Shown piece by piece: positions 49,432 through 62,700 of a DNA stretch of 64,000 nucleotides. Below the pieces are notes generated by a model. It saw nothing but the letters and a program-made list of their open reading frames with translations. It did not search any database and was not told where the DNA came from. Origin of the DNA: Notamacropus eugenii (taxonomy: Eukaryota > Chordata > Mammalia > Diprotodontia > Macropodidae); the NCBI RefSeq assembly GCF_028372415.1, contig NC_092873.1, positions 350,075,390 to 350,139,389 on the forward strand, given 5' to 3'. The position numbers were made by a program, and so were the translations under genes. The first letter of the stretch is position 1. Each line of letters opens with the position of its first letter.

Positions 49432-51703
49432 TTTTTTTTTAATTTTTTATTTTTTTATTTTTTTTATTTTTTTAATGTTTAACAATCACTGCCATACAAT
49501 TGCGATTTTATCCCTCCCCACCCACCCCCCACTACCTCCCTCCCTCCCCACGACTGCATACAATTCTGTATAGATTCTACATATACTTTCCTATTGAGTA
49601 TATTTTCACTATAGTCATGCTATGTAGTCAGACTAAGATAAATGAAAGAATCCATATAACAAATCAGAACATGATACACAAACACATACACATACACAAA
49701 CATGATCTGCTACATTATGTGAGTGACTTCCATATTTCTCTCTCTGAGTGTGGAAGGCATTTTGCCTTGAGGTCCACCATTGGGATTTTTTTTTTTTTTC
49801 AGAAGTTCTTGTGTTATTACAAAAATCTAAGTCTACCAGAAAAAACTCTCACACACTGTGGTTGTTGCTGTGCATAAAGTTCTCCTGGTTCTGCTCCTTT
49901 CACTCAGCATCAGGTCATATAAGTCCTTCCAGGCCTCTCTGAAGTCTTCTTGTTCATCATTTCTTATGGCACAATAGTACTCCATTACATTCATATACCA
50001 TAATTTATTCAGCCATTCCCCAATTGATGGGCATCCCCCTGACTTCCAGTTTTTGGCAACTACATAGAGTGCTGCTATAAATATTTTTGTACATGTGGGA
50101 CCCTTTCCCATTTTTATGATCTCTTGGGGATATAGTCCTAGTAGCAATATTGTTGGGTCAAAGGGTATGCACATTTTTGTAGCCCTTTGGGCATAGTTCC
50201 AAATTGCTCTCCAGAATCGTTGGATGCGCTCCCAGCTCCACCAACAATGAATTAGTGTTCCAACTCTCCCACATCCTCTCCAGCATTTATCATTTTCTTG
50301 TTCTGTCATGTTTGCCAATCTTATAGGTGTGATGTGGTACCTCAGAGTTGTTTTGATTTGCATCTCTCTAACCAATAGTGATTTAGAGCATTTTTTCATA
50401 TGATTATAGATAGCTTTAATTTCTTCCTCTGAAAATTGCCTGTTCATATCCTTTGACCATTTATCAATTGGGGAATGACTTGTATGATTATACATTTGGG
50501 TCAGTTCTCTATATATTCTAGAAATGAGGCTTTTATCCCCGAGCTTAGCTGTAAAAATTTTTTCCCAATTTACTACATCCCTCCGGATTTTGGTTGCATT
50601 GGGTTTGGTTGTGCAAAAACTTCTCAGTTTAATGTAATCAAAGTTATCCATTTTGCATTTCATAATGCATTCTATCTCTCCTTTAGTAAAGAATTCTTCC
50701 CTTCTCCATAGATCTGATAAATACACTATTCCTTGCTTCTCCAGTTTATTCATGGTATCAATCTTTATACCTAAATCATGTACCCATTTGGACTTTATTC
50801 TTGTGTACGGTGTCAGGTATGGGTCTATGCCTAATTTCTGCCACACTGTTATCCAGTTTTCCCAGCAATTTTTATCAAACAATGAGTTCTTATCCCAGAA
50901 GCTGGGGTCCTTGGGTTTATCAAACAGAAGGTTGCTATATTCCTTGCCTACTGCATCTTGAGTGCCAAGTCTATTCCACTTGTCTACCTCTCTGTTTCTT
51001 AGCCAATACCAAGTGGTTTTGATAATTGCTGCTTTATAGTACAGTTTAAGGTCTGGTAGCGCTAGGCCACCTTCCCAGGCATTTCTTTTCATTAGTCCCT
51101 TTGATATTCTGGACCTTTTGTTTTTCCAAATGAATTTTGATATTATTTTATCCAGCTCTAGAAAGTAATTGTCTGATAGTTTAATTGGTATGGCACTAAA
51201 TAAGTATATTAATTTGGGTAGAATTGTCATTTTTATTATATTAGCACGGCCTACCCATGAGCAACTAATGTTTTTCCACTTACTTAAATCTGACTTTATT
51301 TGTGCAAAAAGTGTCTTGTAATTGTGTTCATATAGTCCCTGGGTTTGTTTTGGCAGGTAGACTCCTAAGTATTTTATACTGTCTACCCTAACTTTAAATG
51401 GGATTTCTCTTTCTGTCTCTTGCTGTTGAACTTTGTTGCTAATATATAGGAATGCAGAAGATTTGTGTGGGTTTATTTTGTACCCTGCAACTTTGCCAAA
51501 GTTGTTTATTAATTCAAGTAATTTTTTACTTGAATCTCTGGGGTTCTCTAGGTAAATCATCATATCATCTGCAAAGAGTGATAACTTAGTTTCTTCTTTG
51601 GCTATTCTAATTCCTTGAATATCTTTATCTTGTCTAATTGCTACAGCTAACATTTCTAGTACCATATTGAATAATAGTGGTGATAATGGACAACCTTGTT
51701 TCA
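49432..51703 (-). mobile_element. Young L1, ORF2 3' half open (-)
   Basis: 5'-truncated L1 in reverse. One open frame of about 623 codons covers the reverse transcriptase from the KQGCPLSPLLF block, the catalytic FADDMMIY, the thumb and the whole C-terminal domain with CWRGCGRVGTLIHCWW, to the stop. The 3' UTR and A-rich tail lie at 49432-49480. A perfect 15-bp duplication, aactaatgtcttctt, flanks it (49417-49431, 51704-51718). It lacks ORF1, the endonuclease and the first part of RT, so it cannot move by itself. The intact frame indicates recent insertion. Confidence 0.97.
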
Positions 51704-51718
51704 AACTAATGTCTTCTT

Positions 51719-52220
51719 AATAACATCTAATCAGTTAACATCTCCCCAATACCAGTTAACCAACTGACATCAGTTAGCTTTTACAAAGGGATATTTACTG
51801 GTTAATTATAGCAAGTACTGAAGCATGGAAACATCCCAATCTGGGAGCAATTTTTCTCTCTACAATTTGGTCCTTGGGAAGAGTGGGCTCATACTTAAAG
51901 TGGATGCTACAAAACATTCTCCCCCTGCCCCCCTCTCCAAGTTCCCTCCTGGGTGGGACATAATTGATAAAATGGATCACTGTCTTGTTTGTAGGTCTTG
52001 TCAGATGTGGTGTTTTGGTTGCTGGCTCAATTCATTGCTGGTCTAGGTCAAGTAGGTCACTCCTCAGGGCTAGCTTCTCACCTACCTTGGCTATTGTGGC
52101 TATGGGTAGACTTATGGGTAGACTCTGTTACTAGCTCTAGTTGCTGGACCTCTGATGACTCTCTGGATTTCACCTTTTCAAGTTCTCTCTAGCTTTCTCC
52201 CTTTGTTCCTCTGACACTGC
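51719..52220. other. Spacer without recognised gene
   Basis: Apparently unique. No exon or well-preserved repeat seen. Confidence 0.4.
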
Positions 52221-54315
52221 CACCATCTTGGTGCAGATCCTCAGCTCTTCATATCTGGACTATTGCAATAGTTTGCTGGTCAGTTTGTCTGCCACAAGTC
52301 TCTCCCCACTCTAGTATATACTCTATTCAGTGGCTAAATTGATTTTCCTGGGGGAGGAGCCAAGATGGTGGAGTAGAAAGACACACACATGCTAGCTCCG
52401 AACCCACAGCCCATAAAATATCTGTAAAGAAGAACTCCCAACAAATTCCGGAGCAGCAGAAGCCACAGAACAACAGAGCAGATGAGATTTCTGTTCCAGA
52501 GAGACCTGAAAACCTGACGCGAAAGGTCCGTCATGCACTGGACCCGGAGCAGAGCCCAGCCCTGCCTTGGCTGCACAGCACCGAGAGGAGCAGATCCCAG
52601 CAGGCTTCAGTGACAGAATCTCTGGAGGCCACGCAGGTCCCTCCACCCACAGGTGACAAGGGACTGTGAGAGAGTCTTTTTGGGTGGCCGACAGAGGAGT
52701 GGGGTGTCCCCCTGGCTCAGGCCCCCTCGGGAGGCAGCAGTGGGGGCAGCAGTGGACAGGGGCTCCCAAAGCAGGCAGGAGCCCAGATCCATTGTTGAAG
52801 GTCTCTGCATAAACCTCCTGTGGGAACTGAGTCCCGTGTGGCGGCCCTGCCCCGACCTGAGCATCTGAACTTAATCTCACACTGAATAGCAGCCCCGCCC
52901 CCACCCAAAGCCCTGAGGCTGGGAAGCAGCATTTGAATCTCAGACCCCAAGCCCTGGCTGGGTGGATCTGGAGGTGAGGTGGGGGTGGAAAGAAAACTCA
53001 GAAGTCAAGCCACTGGCTGGGAAAATGCCCAGGAAAGGGTGGAAAAATAAGACTATAGAAGGTTACTTTCTTGGTGAACAGATATTTCCTCCCTTCCTTT
53101 CTGATGGGGAAGAACAATGCTTACCATCAGGGAAAGACACAGAAGTCAAGGCTTCTGTATCCCACACATCCAAAATAAATATACCATGGGCTCAGGCCAT
53201 GGAAAAGCTCAAAAAGGATTCTGAAAATCAAGTTAGAGAGGTGGAGGAAAAACTGGGAAGACAAATGAGAGAGATGCAAGAAAAGCATGAAAAGCAGGTC
53301 AACACCTTGCTAAAGGAGACCCAAAAAAATGCTGAAGAAAATAACACCTTGAAAAATAGGCTAACTCAATTGGCAAAAGAGGTTCAAAAAGCCAATGAGG
53401 AGAAGAATGCTTTCAAAAGCAGAATTAGCCAAATGGAAAAGGAGGTTCAAAACCTCACTGAAGAAAATAGTTCTTTCAAAATTAGAATGGAACAGATGGA
53501 GGCTAATGACTTTATGAGAAACCAAGAAATTACAAAACAAAACCAAAAGAATGAAAAAATGGAAGATAATGTGAAATATCTCATTGGAAAAACAACTGAC
53601 CTGAAGAATAGATCCAGGAGAGACAATTTAAAAATTATGGGCCTACCTGAAAGCCATGATCAAAAAAAGAGCCTAGACATCATCTTTCATGAAATTATCA
53701 AGGAAAACTGCCCTGAGATTCTAGAACCAGAGGGCAAAATAAGTATTCAAGGAATCCACACTTCACCGCCTGAAAGAGATCCAAAAAGAGAAACTCCTAG
53801 GAACATTGTGGCCAAATTCCAGAGTTCCCAGGTCAAGGAGAAAATATTGCAAGCAGCTAGAAAGAAACAATTCAAGTATTGTGGAAGTGCAATCAGGATA
53901 ACACAAGATCTAGCAGCTTCTACATTAAGGGATTGAAGGGCATGGAATAGGATATTCCAGAAGACTAAATTGATTTTCCTAAAGCACAGGCCTAACCATG
54001 TGACCCTTTTCTTTTCTTTACCCCTCCCCATGTTCATACACTCCAGTCTCTCTCTGTCACCTACATGGTTCAATGTAAAATCTACTGTTTGACATTCAAG
54101 CTCTTTATAAAGTAGGCACATTTCCCCCATCGTTCTGGTCTTATACCTTGCTCCCTCCCTTTTTGATCTAGTGACACTGACGTCCTGGCTGTTCATCAAA
54201 CAAAACATTCTATCTCTCAGCTCTGGGCATTTTCTCTGGCTGTCCCCCACGCCTGGAATGCTCTTTGTCCTCAGTTTCCTCCTCCATCTATCCATTTTCC
54301 CATATCTGTATCAAT
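52220..54315 (+). mobile_element. L2-like LINE, interrupted by HAL1
   Basis: 52220-52349 ('ggactattgcaatagtttgctggtcagtttgtctgcc... tctattcagtggctaaattgattttcct') continues at 53965-54315 ('aaagcacaggcctaaccatgtgaccc... caatgtaaaatctactgtttgacattcaagctc... tgtcccccacgcctggaatgctctttg'). Joining the two outer parts restores a continuous old L2-type sequence. Clade named from memory. Confidence 0.65.
52350..53964 (+). mobile_element. HAL1 with intact 5' end, missing 3' end, no poly(A)
   Basis: Begins gggggaggagccaagatggtggag, the element's 5' end. It carries the 5' UTR and ORF1 (MPRKGWKNKTIEGYFLG... 53025 on) through TLRD and a stop, then ends abruptly at 'ggatattccagaaga', about 1.2 kb short of the normal 3' end. 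The 16-bp ctaaattgattttcct is duplicated exactly on both sides (52334-52349, 53965-53980). ORF1 here is open over about 300 codons and ends at the same TGA as the 29 kb copy, where the 2.1-3.3 kb copy has CAA. An ancestral CGA (CpG) would explain both. Confidence 0.92.
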
Positions 54316-54324
54316 AAAAATGGT

Positions 54325-54465
54325 CAGCTAGTTGGTGCAATGGATAGAACCCTGGAGTCAGGAGGACCTGAGTTCAAATCTAGCTTCAGACACTTATTAG
54401 CTGTGTAACTGGGCAAGTCACAACCCCAATAGCCTCAAAAAACAAACAAAAAAGTACAAATGTAC
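54325..54465 (+). repeat. tRNA-derived SINE
   Basis: 'ggtcagctagttggtgcaatggatagaaccctggagtcaggaggacctgagttcaaatc' with an A-rich end (caaaaaacaaacaaaaaag). Confidence 0.85.
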
Positions 54466-55125
54466 AATTAGCTTAAAAAAAAGGTACCCTCCTCCCTGCC
54501 CAAATTGCTAAGAGCAAAAGCACTATTGTATTGTACCTTCATTGGTTCAATTTCAGCCTGGAACAAACTGTTATTGCCAAGTTACAAACCTCTAAAAAAA
54601 TTAGGTTGATAATGGAAAGATGAACAGACCATTAACTATAATGAGTGCATTGTAAAGCATGTGTCCCAGTAGTATAACAGCAACTGCATGAACATGAGTT
54701 TTCATATAGCCCATACAACTCACCATTAGTCAACTCCACACCTTCTTGGGTTCTACACTTGTGTCTAAAGCACATTTTATTTCGAGAAGTAGATCTGAAC
54801 CTAGAGAAAACCTAATAAATACATCTGAAACATAGAAGGCAAAGAGAGAAAGTCACATATTGCTTCTCACTATATGGTTCTGTGAGGAATTTGATTACCA
54901 GTTAGTGTCTAGTACTAGAAATATATTGTTCATGGTTCAAACCTATTTCTGGGGACCATTTAACTAAGTAGGAAAGACAGCATGGTATAGTGAAGAGAAG
55001 ACCAGTCTTAGAGTCAAGAAGATCTGGGGTCAAGTCCTTCCTCTGACACATAACATAGCATAACCATCAACAAGTCACTTAACTTTTCAGTGTCCTAAAA
55101 CAAGTCTCAAGGACTATCTAACTAT
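54466..55125. other. Spacer, MIR-like unit at its end
   Basis: Nothing identified to 54970. 54975-55110 is a worn MIR ('agcatggtatagtgaagagaagaccagtcttagagtcaagaagatctgggg'). Confidence 0.5.
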
Positions 55126-55204
55126 CCATCCATCCATCCACCCATCCATCCATCTACCCATCCATCCATCCATCCATCCATCCATCCATCCATCCATCCA
55201 TTCT

Positions 55205-55271
<67 letters not shown>
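55125..55271. repeat. Compound (CATC)n(CTAT)n tetranucleotide repeat
   Basis: About 19 catc/ccat units with a few changes, then about 16 clean ctat units. Direct abutment suggests one tract that mutated and re-expanded. Confidence 0.95.
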
Positions 55272-55273
<2 letters not shown>

Positions 55274-55419
55274 TTTGAATCAATCTGATTCAGTGACTTT
55301 CCCAGGGACTGACTATTTATTCACTAGAGGTTATCTTCATTCATGAAATCAGAAATCTGAACCAAAAAATTTATGTAAATGAAATTTCTAATTCTCTGGG
55401 ACAGGGCTGAAGCTCAAAA

Positions 55420-56470
55420 TACTAGAAGTGCTTAAAAATATGCAAGAAATGGATAATTTTGATTACATTAAATCAAAAAGTGTTTTCCACAAATGAAACC
55501 AAACCAACCAAGATCAAAAGTGAAGTAGAAAGCTGGGAAACAATTTTTACAGCCAGTGTCTCTGATAAAGGCCTCATTTCTAAGATATATAGAGAACTGA
55601 GTCAAATATTTAAGACAAGTCATTCCCTAATTGATAAATAGTCAAAGGACATGAACAGGCACTTTTCAGATGAAGAAGTTAAAGTTATCTATAGTAATAT
55701 GAAAAAATGTTCTCAATCACTATTGATTAGAGAAATGCACATTAAAACAACTCGGGGGTACCATCTCACACTTGTCAGATTGGCTAACATAATGAAACAG
55801 GAAAATGATAAAAGATGTGGGAAAGTTGGAACACTAGTGCATTGTTGGTGGAGCTGTGAGCTAATCCAACCATTCTGGAGAGCAATTTGAAACCATGCCC
55901 AAAGGGCTATAAAACTGTGCATACCCTTTGACCCAACAATACCACTTCAAAGTCTGTATCCCAAAGAGATCATAAAAATGTGAAAAGGACCCACATGTGC
56001 ATAAATATTTATAGCAGCTCTTTTTGTGGTGGCCAAGAAATGGAAATTGAAGGGATGACTATCAATTGATGAATAGCTGAACAAGTTGTGATGTATAAAT
56101 GTAATGGAATACTATTGTTCCATAAGAAATGATGAGAGTGGACTTCAGAAAAACCTGGAAAGACTTACATGAACTGATGCTGAGTGAAATGAGCAGAACC
56201 AGGAGAACATTGTACACAGTAATAGTCACATTGTGTGATGATCAACTTTGATAGACTTAACTCTTCTCAGCAGTACAAGGATCTCAGACAATTCCAAAAG
56301 ATTCATGATGGAAAATGCTGTCCACATCCAGAGAAAGAACTATGGAATCTGAATGCAAAGCGAAACAGACTATTTTTCTTTGTGTTTTTCCCTTTGGTTC
56401 TAATTCAACATGACTAATGTAAAAATATGTTAAAAATATGCAAACTGGGAATATAAAGTAAAAGAAACTA
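55420..56470 (+). mobile_element. L1 ORF2 C-terminus and 3' UTR (+), middle-aged
   Basis: Short frames read MITLNQKVFSTNETKPTKIK, MNRHFSDEEVKVIYSNMKKC and CGKVGTLVHCWWSCELIQPFW, matching the young copies with several breaks. A 3' UTR follows, with an end around 'tataaagtaaaagaaac'. Confidence 0.85.
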
Positions 56471-56514
56471 AGCTTAGTTTACCCCCTACAAAACCATCAA
56501 TCATTGGGCAGAAT

Positions 56515-56665
56515 TCTATGTCAATTAATCAATCAGCAAGTATTTATTAAGCATTTATTATGTGTCAAACACTTTGCTCTCCTCAGGAGCTGGGGAGAAA
56601 AATACAAAGGACAAAATCAGTTCCTGTTTTCAAGGAGCTTATGTTCTGAGAGGCAGGGAGTGGGA
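56515..56665. repeat. Worn mammalian interspersed repeat
   Basis: 'tcaatcagcaagtatttattaagcatttattatgtgtc... tcaaggagcttatgttctgagagg'. The family is common, but I cannot name it safely. Confidence 0.5.
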
Positions 56666-56694
56666 GTGGGGATGTGGAGAAGGTGTACAGGTAT

Positions 56695-59600
56695 TTGGGG
56701 AAGACTAGTACCACCGGTGTAAGGGGTGCCAAGCCCTTTTCAGGGCTCTTCATCTACCTTGGGTGTCCACTTGCCACCTAGCTCTCACCTGTGACTCCAA
56801 GAAGCTGTAGGCAGTGGCCATACTCTGGTAGATCATTTTGACTGATGGGGTAAAACCAGGCTGAGGATAACCTATGGACCTCAAACCCATTGGTAAATTA
56901 GGGGGATATTTACCCCAAGCAGGTGAAGACTTCCCTGGTAGAATGGGTAGATGAGAACAATTTGTTCCAACTACCATGAAGGCAGTTGAAGCAGACATTG
57001 TTAAAGATGCTGAGGTAATCCAATATATTCCAAGTCATCACCAGTTATCTTGATTTTTGTCTTGCAACTGGACTTTGATGAATCTGGAAGAGAGAGTGTG
57101 GCCAACGACTTTGTACAACTCTGCCTCACTTAAATCCAATTTATGTGTGAGTCAAAGGATATCATCCAAACCATTTTACCATTTTTTACCTACTTCTAAG
57201 ACCTGTGGTGATAGGCAAGTGACAGAGCAGCAGGTGAAGAATGCACTTGTAGCTGTAGTCACTATCCTGCACACACATAGCCTAAGCCATAGGGTCATCT
57301 CACTGGACAGAAGCAGCAGTGAGATTCAGCAGTCTCCTGGGTGTCTGAGCAGCCTTTTTTTTAAAGGACTACACTGCTTGTATCCTGGTGTGAGGAAGGG
57401 ACTAGAAAAGGTGTCCTAAAAATTGTCTACTTTATCCAACCCTGGTCTGCTTACCTTGTTAGTACTACTTACCGTGGCAGGGTTACCCAGTGATAGAAAC
57501 ACACACAAAAAATGTACGAAAACTTTTGTGAAGATGATTTTGCTCACCATTGGCACATGGAATGTGTGCACACTTATGGACAATATGAAATCCAGTAGAC
57601 CTGAAAGATTCACAGCTCTTATTTCAAACTCAACAAGTATTGCATCTAAATAGTAGCCCTGAATGAAACAACGCTTGCAAATGAAGGCCAGCTGACCAAA
57701 GTTGGAGCTGGATACATGTTTTTCTTGAGAGACCACAGTGATGAAGAAAGAAGTGAAGCTGATGTAGGTTTTGCCATCAGAATTAATCTGGTCAACAAGC
57801 TTGTTTGCACCCTGAAAGGAGTGAATGACAGGCTCATAACAGTGCGATGGTTTCTTGCAGGAAAGTACCATGCCACCATCATAAAGGTGTATGCTCATAC
57901 AAGGCAAATTCTAATGACATCAAAGAAAATTTTAGGAAGACCTGGAGACCCGTATCATCAATGTGCCAAAAGAGGACAAGCCTGTAATTCTGGGCAACTT
58001 TAATGCCAGAGTAGACACAAACTAACAGACTTGGCAAGAAGCCCTTAGGAGGAACATAGCTGAAACAGCAACAGCAACAGCAACAGTCACTTAACTACTG
58101 AAAACTTTTGCGTCTCATGACCTTTCCCTCACCAATACTGTCTTTTGTTTACCTAAGCACAATAAAACTTCATAGATGCACTCTTGAAGCAAACATTGGC
58201 AATTAATAGACTATGTCATTGTAAGGAGAACAGATAGACAGTATATGAGAGTGAAGAAGGCCATATGTGACATAAAGTGCTGGACTGATCATAGACTTAT
58301 CTTCTCCACGCTAAATATTGGCATTCAACAAAAGCTGTGGCCCCAAAGCAAGATGCCTACCAAAAGACTTAAGGTCAGCAGATTAGAGTACTTCTCTGAG
58401 TGTAAACAATTACTAATTTAGAGGAAAAGCTAAGCCAACACATGGTTGTCAACAGTGGAACAGAAAAGGAGTGGGCAGCCTTCAGGGATTTGGCATATAG
58501 CACTGCATTTGCTCATCTGGACCAGAATGCTCACAAACATCAGGACTGGTTTGAGGAAAATGATAGGGAAATTCAGCAGCTGCTAAATGAAAAACTGAGA
58601 ACTCCACAGGGTTTACCAGTAGGATAGTTTGTCTCTAAGAAGGTAGTGTTTAACTTCATCAAAAATAAAGTGTAATTGAAGATTAGAGAGAAACAGAATT
58701 CTTGGTTCAGTAAGAAGGCAGGCAAAATTCAGTTCAACATTGATAGCAGCAACCTAAAGCACTTTTATGATTCCCTGAAGGTTATTTATGGACCAAAGAC
58801 ATATGGTGCACCTCAGCTGCAACTACTCAGCACTGATGGAGCCACACTGATCAGTGATAAGGACATGATCCTGGAGAGATGGGTTGAACACTTCCATAAG
58901 CATTCTCAACAGACTGTCATCAACCAATGCTGATACCATTGACTGCATACCTCAGGTTGAAGTCAATGCCTCTCCAGCCAATCTTCCAATTGCAGAAGAG
59001 GTTTTGAATGCCATTAGACTCTTCTCATGTGGAAAAGTGCCTGGTGCTGATTCTTTTCCAGAAGAGGTTTACAAGGCAGAGGGTCCATTGCTCATACAAA
59101 AGCTGACTCAAATTTTCTGGGTTATATGGCAAGAGGTTATCCCTCAGGAACTCAAGGATGCTTCCATTGTCAGTCTCTATAAAGGAAAGGGAAATACTTT
59201 GTCCTGTGACAATCACAGGGGGTGGGAATGTGTCTCTCACTTAGTCATTTTCAGTAAGAGTCTTGCCAGAATCCTCCTTAATAGGCTGATCTTTCATCTA
59301 GAAGATGGTCATCTACCTGAGAGCCAGTGTAGTTTCAGAAAGGGCTGAGGAATGGTCAATATGGTGTTTGCTGTCCAGCAACTCCAGGAGAAATGGTAGG
59401 AACAGAACAGAGGTCTGTATGCAATATTCATCAAGCTCATTAGGGCCTTTGATACTGTCATTCATGAAGTCTTGTGGAAGATGATGGCAAAATTTGTTTG
59501 CCCAGAGAAATTCATCAGTATTGTAAGCCAATTTCATGATGGTATGTTTGTACACATTCTGGATAATGGACAAAGCTCTCACTTCAGTCACCGATGGAAT

Positions 59601-59725
59601 AGGTGTAGGTCTGTGTAAAGTAGGGCTTGTTCTCATGCTTTTTAGCATGATATTTCCAGCAATGTTGTCAGATGCCTTTAATGAAGATGAAAACAGCATC
59701 AAGGCCAACTACCACACCAATGGTA
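56695..59725 (+). mobile_element. RTE-like LINE C, left part (split by B)
   Basis: The near-complete 5' UTR starts about 56695. An APE-type endonuclease starts near 57535 (LLTIGTWNVCTLMDN; FFLRDHSDEERSEADVGFAI; VILG-like NFNARVDT). The linker follows (AHLDQNAHKHQDWFEENDRE), then RT blocks (KVPGADSFPEE, LEDGHLPESQCSFRKG). The text stops at 'YHTNG' (59725) and resumes at 63677. The reading frame has several breaks. Element clade is tentative, as for copy A. Confidence 0.82.
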
Positions 59726-62700
59726 TATTGGCTGTTGTCCTTCATTCTTGAAGAGGACCAAAATGGCATCACCATGATAAAGTGAAGTTTCAATGTGTAC
59801 AACTGTGGCTGATCAGACTAATATGAGCTGGGAATGCTCTACCCCAGATTGGGCACAGATAGTCTGTGAATATTTCGGTTGATTACTCCAAATTTGTACA
59901 TCCTACATTTCCTCTGTGTTGTTTCAATTCTGCTTTGCTTATAGAGCACGGGACCTTTTCTAATGAGGGCACCCATGCTGAATGGTCCTGTACCAGTGTC
60001 TCACATGTCACACAATCATTACAAAGTTCTTGAGAGAGACCTTGAGAGTAACCTTGTATTTCTTCTGGTCACCATGTGGTCACCTGTCCCATGCGAGTTC
60101 TCCATAAAATAGTCTTTTTGACAAGCATACATGTTGCATTTGAACAACGTGGCCCGCCCACCAGAGTTCCGCTCTCTGAAGCATAGTTTGAATGCTTGGC
60201 AGTTTACTTCGAGTAAAGGCCTCAGTGTCTGGTACCTTATCCTGCCAGGTGATCTTCAGAATCTTCCTAAGACAGTTCAAATGGAAGTGATTCACTTTCC
60301 TGGTATGGTGTTGGTAGACTGTCCATGTTTCACAGGCATACAACAATGAGGTCAGCACAATGGCTCTATAGACCTTCAGTTTGGTAGTCAGTCTAATACC
60401 TCTTCTCTCCCAAACTTTTCTTTGGAGCCTCCCAAACACTGAGCTAGCTCTGGCAACGTGTGCATCAACCTCATTGTCAATGTGCACATCCCTGGAAAGT
60501 ACACTATCAAGGAAAGTAAACTTATTCATAGCATTCAAAACTTCTCTATTTGTTGTAATTGATGGTTCCACATATGGATGGTGAGGTGGTGGTTGATGGA
60601 GCACCTGTGTTTTCTTCATATTAATTATTAGGCCAGAATTAGTACAGGCAGCAGAGAATTGATCCATACTTTGTGGCATCTCAGCTTCAGAGGCTGCATT
60701 GGGTGCACAATCATCTGCAAACAGAAAATCATGCACCAACACCCCCTCCACTTTGATCTTGGCTTGTAGCCTTTGCAAATTGAAGAACTTACTATCAGTA
60801 TGGTAGCTGATCTTGATGCTGTGTTCACTCTCATTGTGTATTTGACAACATGGCTGAAAACAACATGCTAAAAAGCATGAGAACAAGCACACAGCCTTGT
60901 TCCACTCCTTTGGTGACTGGGAAGGCATGAGAGCATTGTCCACTATCCAGAACCTGGGGAAACATGCCATCATGAAACTGACGTACAATACTGATGAACT
61001 TCTCTGGGTAAACAAATTTTCACATAATTTTCCATAAGCCCTCATGACCAGCAGTGTCAAAGACCTGGGTCAGATGTACAGACATTGTGGACAGACCTCT
61101 TTCTGCTCTTGGTATTTCTCCTGGAGTGTCGGGCAGCAAACACCATATCAGCTGTTCTTTGGCCCTTTCTGAAGCCACACTGGCTCTCAGGTAGATGACC
61201 ATCTTCCAGGTGAAGGATCAGCCTATTAAGGAGGGCTCTACCAAGAATATTGCCAGCAACGACTAACAGAGAGACCCCTGCTGTGATTGCCGCAGGACAA
61301 TCTATTCCCTTTACCCTTATAGAGATGGACAATGGAGGCATCCTTGAACTCCTAGGGAATAACCTGGAAAAGTTCAGTCAGCTTTTGTATGAGCAATGGT
61401 CCCCCTACCTTGTAAATTTCAGCTGTAATAGAATCAGCACCAGGTGCTTTGCCACATGAAAGGAATCTAATGGCACTCAAAACCTCTTCTTCAGTTGGAA
61501 GTTCAGCTAAGAAGGGATTGACTTCAACCTGAGGTAAACAGTCAATGGCCTCAGCATTGATTGATGATGGTCTGTTGAGAACACTATGGAAGTGTTCAGC
61601 CCATCTCTCTAGGATCATGTCCTTGTCACTAATCAATGTAGCTCCATCAGCACTGAGTAATTGTGATGTACCATAGGATTTTGGTCCATAAATAGCTTTC
61701 AGGGAATCATAAAAGTGCTTTGGATTGTTACTATCAGCATAAAACTGAATTTCATCTGCCTTCCCACTGAGCCGGGAATCCTGCATCTCTCTAAGTTTGG
61801 CTTGTACTTTACTTTTGATGGAATTAAATGCTGCCTTCTTAGAGGTGGATGAACTATCCTGCTGGCAAATCCTGTGGAGTTCTTGTTCTTCATTTAGCAG
61901 CTTCTGAATTTCCCCATCATTTTCATCAAACCAGTCTTGATGCTCGTGAGTGTTCTGACCCAGATGAGCAAATGCAGTGCTGTACACCAAATCCCTGAAA
62001 GCTGCCCACTCCTTTTCTGCTCCACTGTTGTCAACTGTGTGTTGGCTCAACTTTCCCTCCAATTTAGCAACAAACTGTTCACCTCAGAGAAGAGCTCTAA
62101 TTTATTGACATTAATTCTTTGGTAGTCATTTTGCCTGGGTGTGGCACTTTTGATGAATGTGAATATTTAGCTTGGAAAGGATAAGTCTATGATCAGTGCA
62201 GCACTCTGCACCACACCATTGTCACTCTCACATCTTGTCTGTCTCTTCTTAAAATCACATAGTCTATTAGATACCAATGTTTGTTGTGAGGATGCATCCA
62301 TGAGGTTTTATTGTGTTTAGGTAAATGGAAAACAGTGTTTACGATGAGAAAGTCATGTGATGCACAAGTCTTCATCAGTAAATGATCATTGCTTTTGCTG
62401 TTTCCAACTCCATTCCTCCCTAGGTTTGCCAAGTCTGGTAGTCTGAGCCTACTCTAGCATTAAAGTCACCCAGAATCATAAGCTTGTCTTCTTTTGGTAC
62501 ATTGTTGATAAATGGCAATCTCATTGTCATGAGCCTATCATTAACTCCTTTTGGCAGGCTTACCAGCTTGCTGACTAGATTAGTTTTGATTGCAAAACCT
62601 ATGCCAGCTTCACAAGCTCCCCTTTACTATGGCTACTCCAGAAAAATGTGTATCTAACTCCAACTTCAGTAAGCTGTTCTTCATTTGCCAGCTTTATTTC

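Noticed and set aside
49833-51704. 623-codon frame as a possible host gene
   Set aside because: It is L1 ORF2, with FADD catalytic motif, A-rich tail and target duplication.
55125-55271. CRISPR-like short repeats
   Set aside because: Tetranucleotide microsatellite without spacers, in a vertebrate genome.
60080-61060. 326-codon minus-strand frame as a host gene
   Set aside because: Reverse transcriptase and C-terminal part of the RTE-like LINE B, matching copies A and C.
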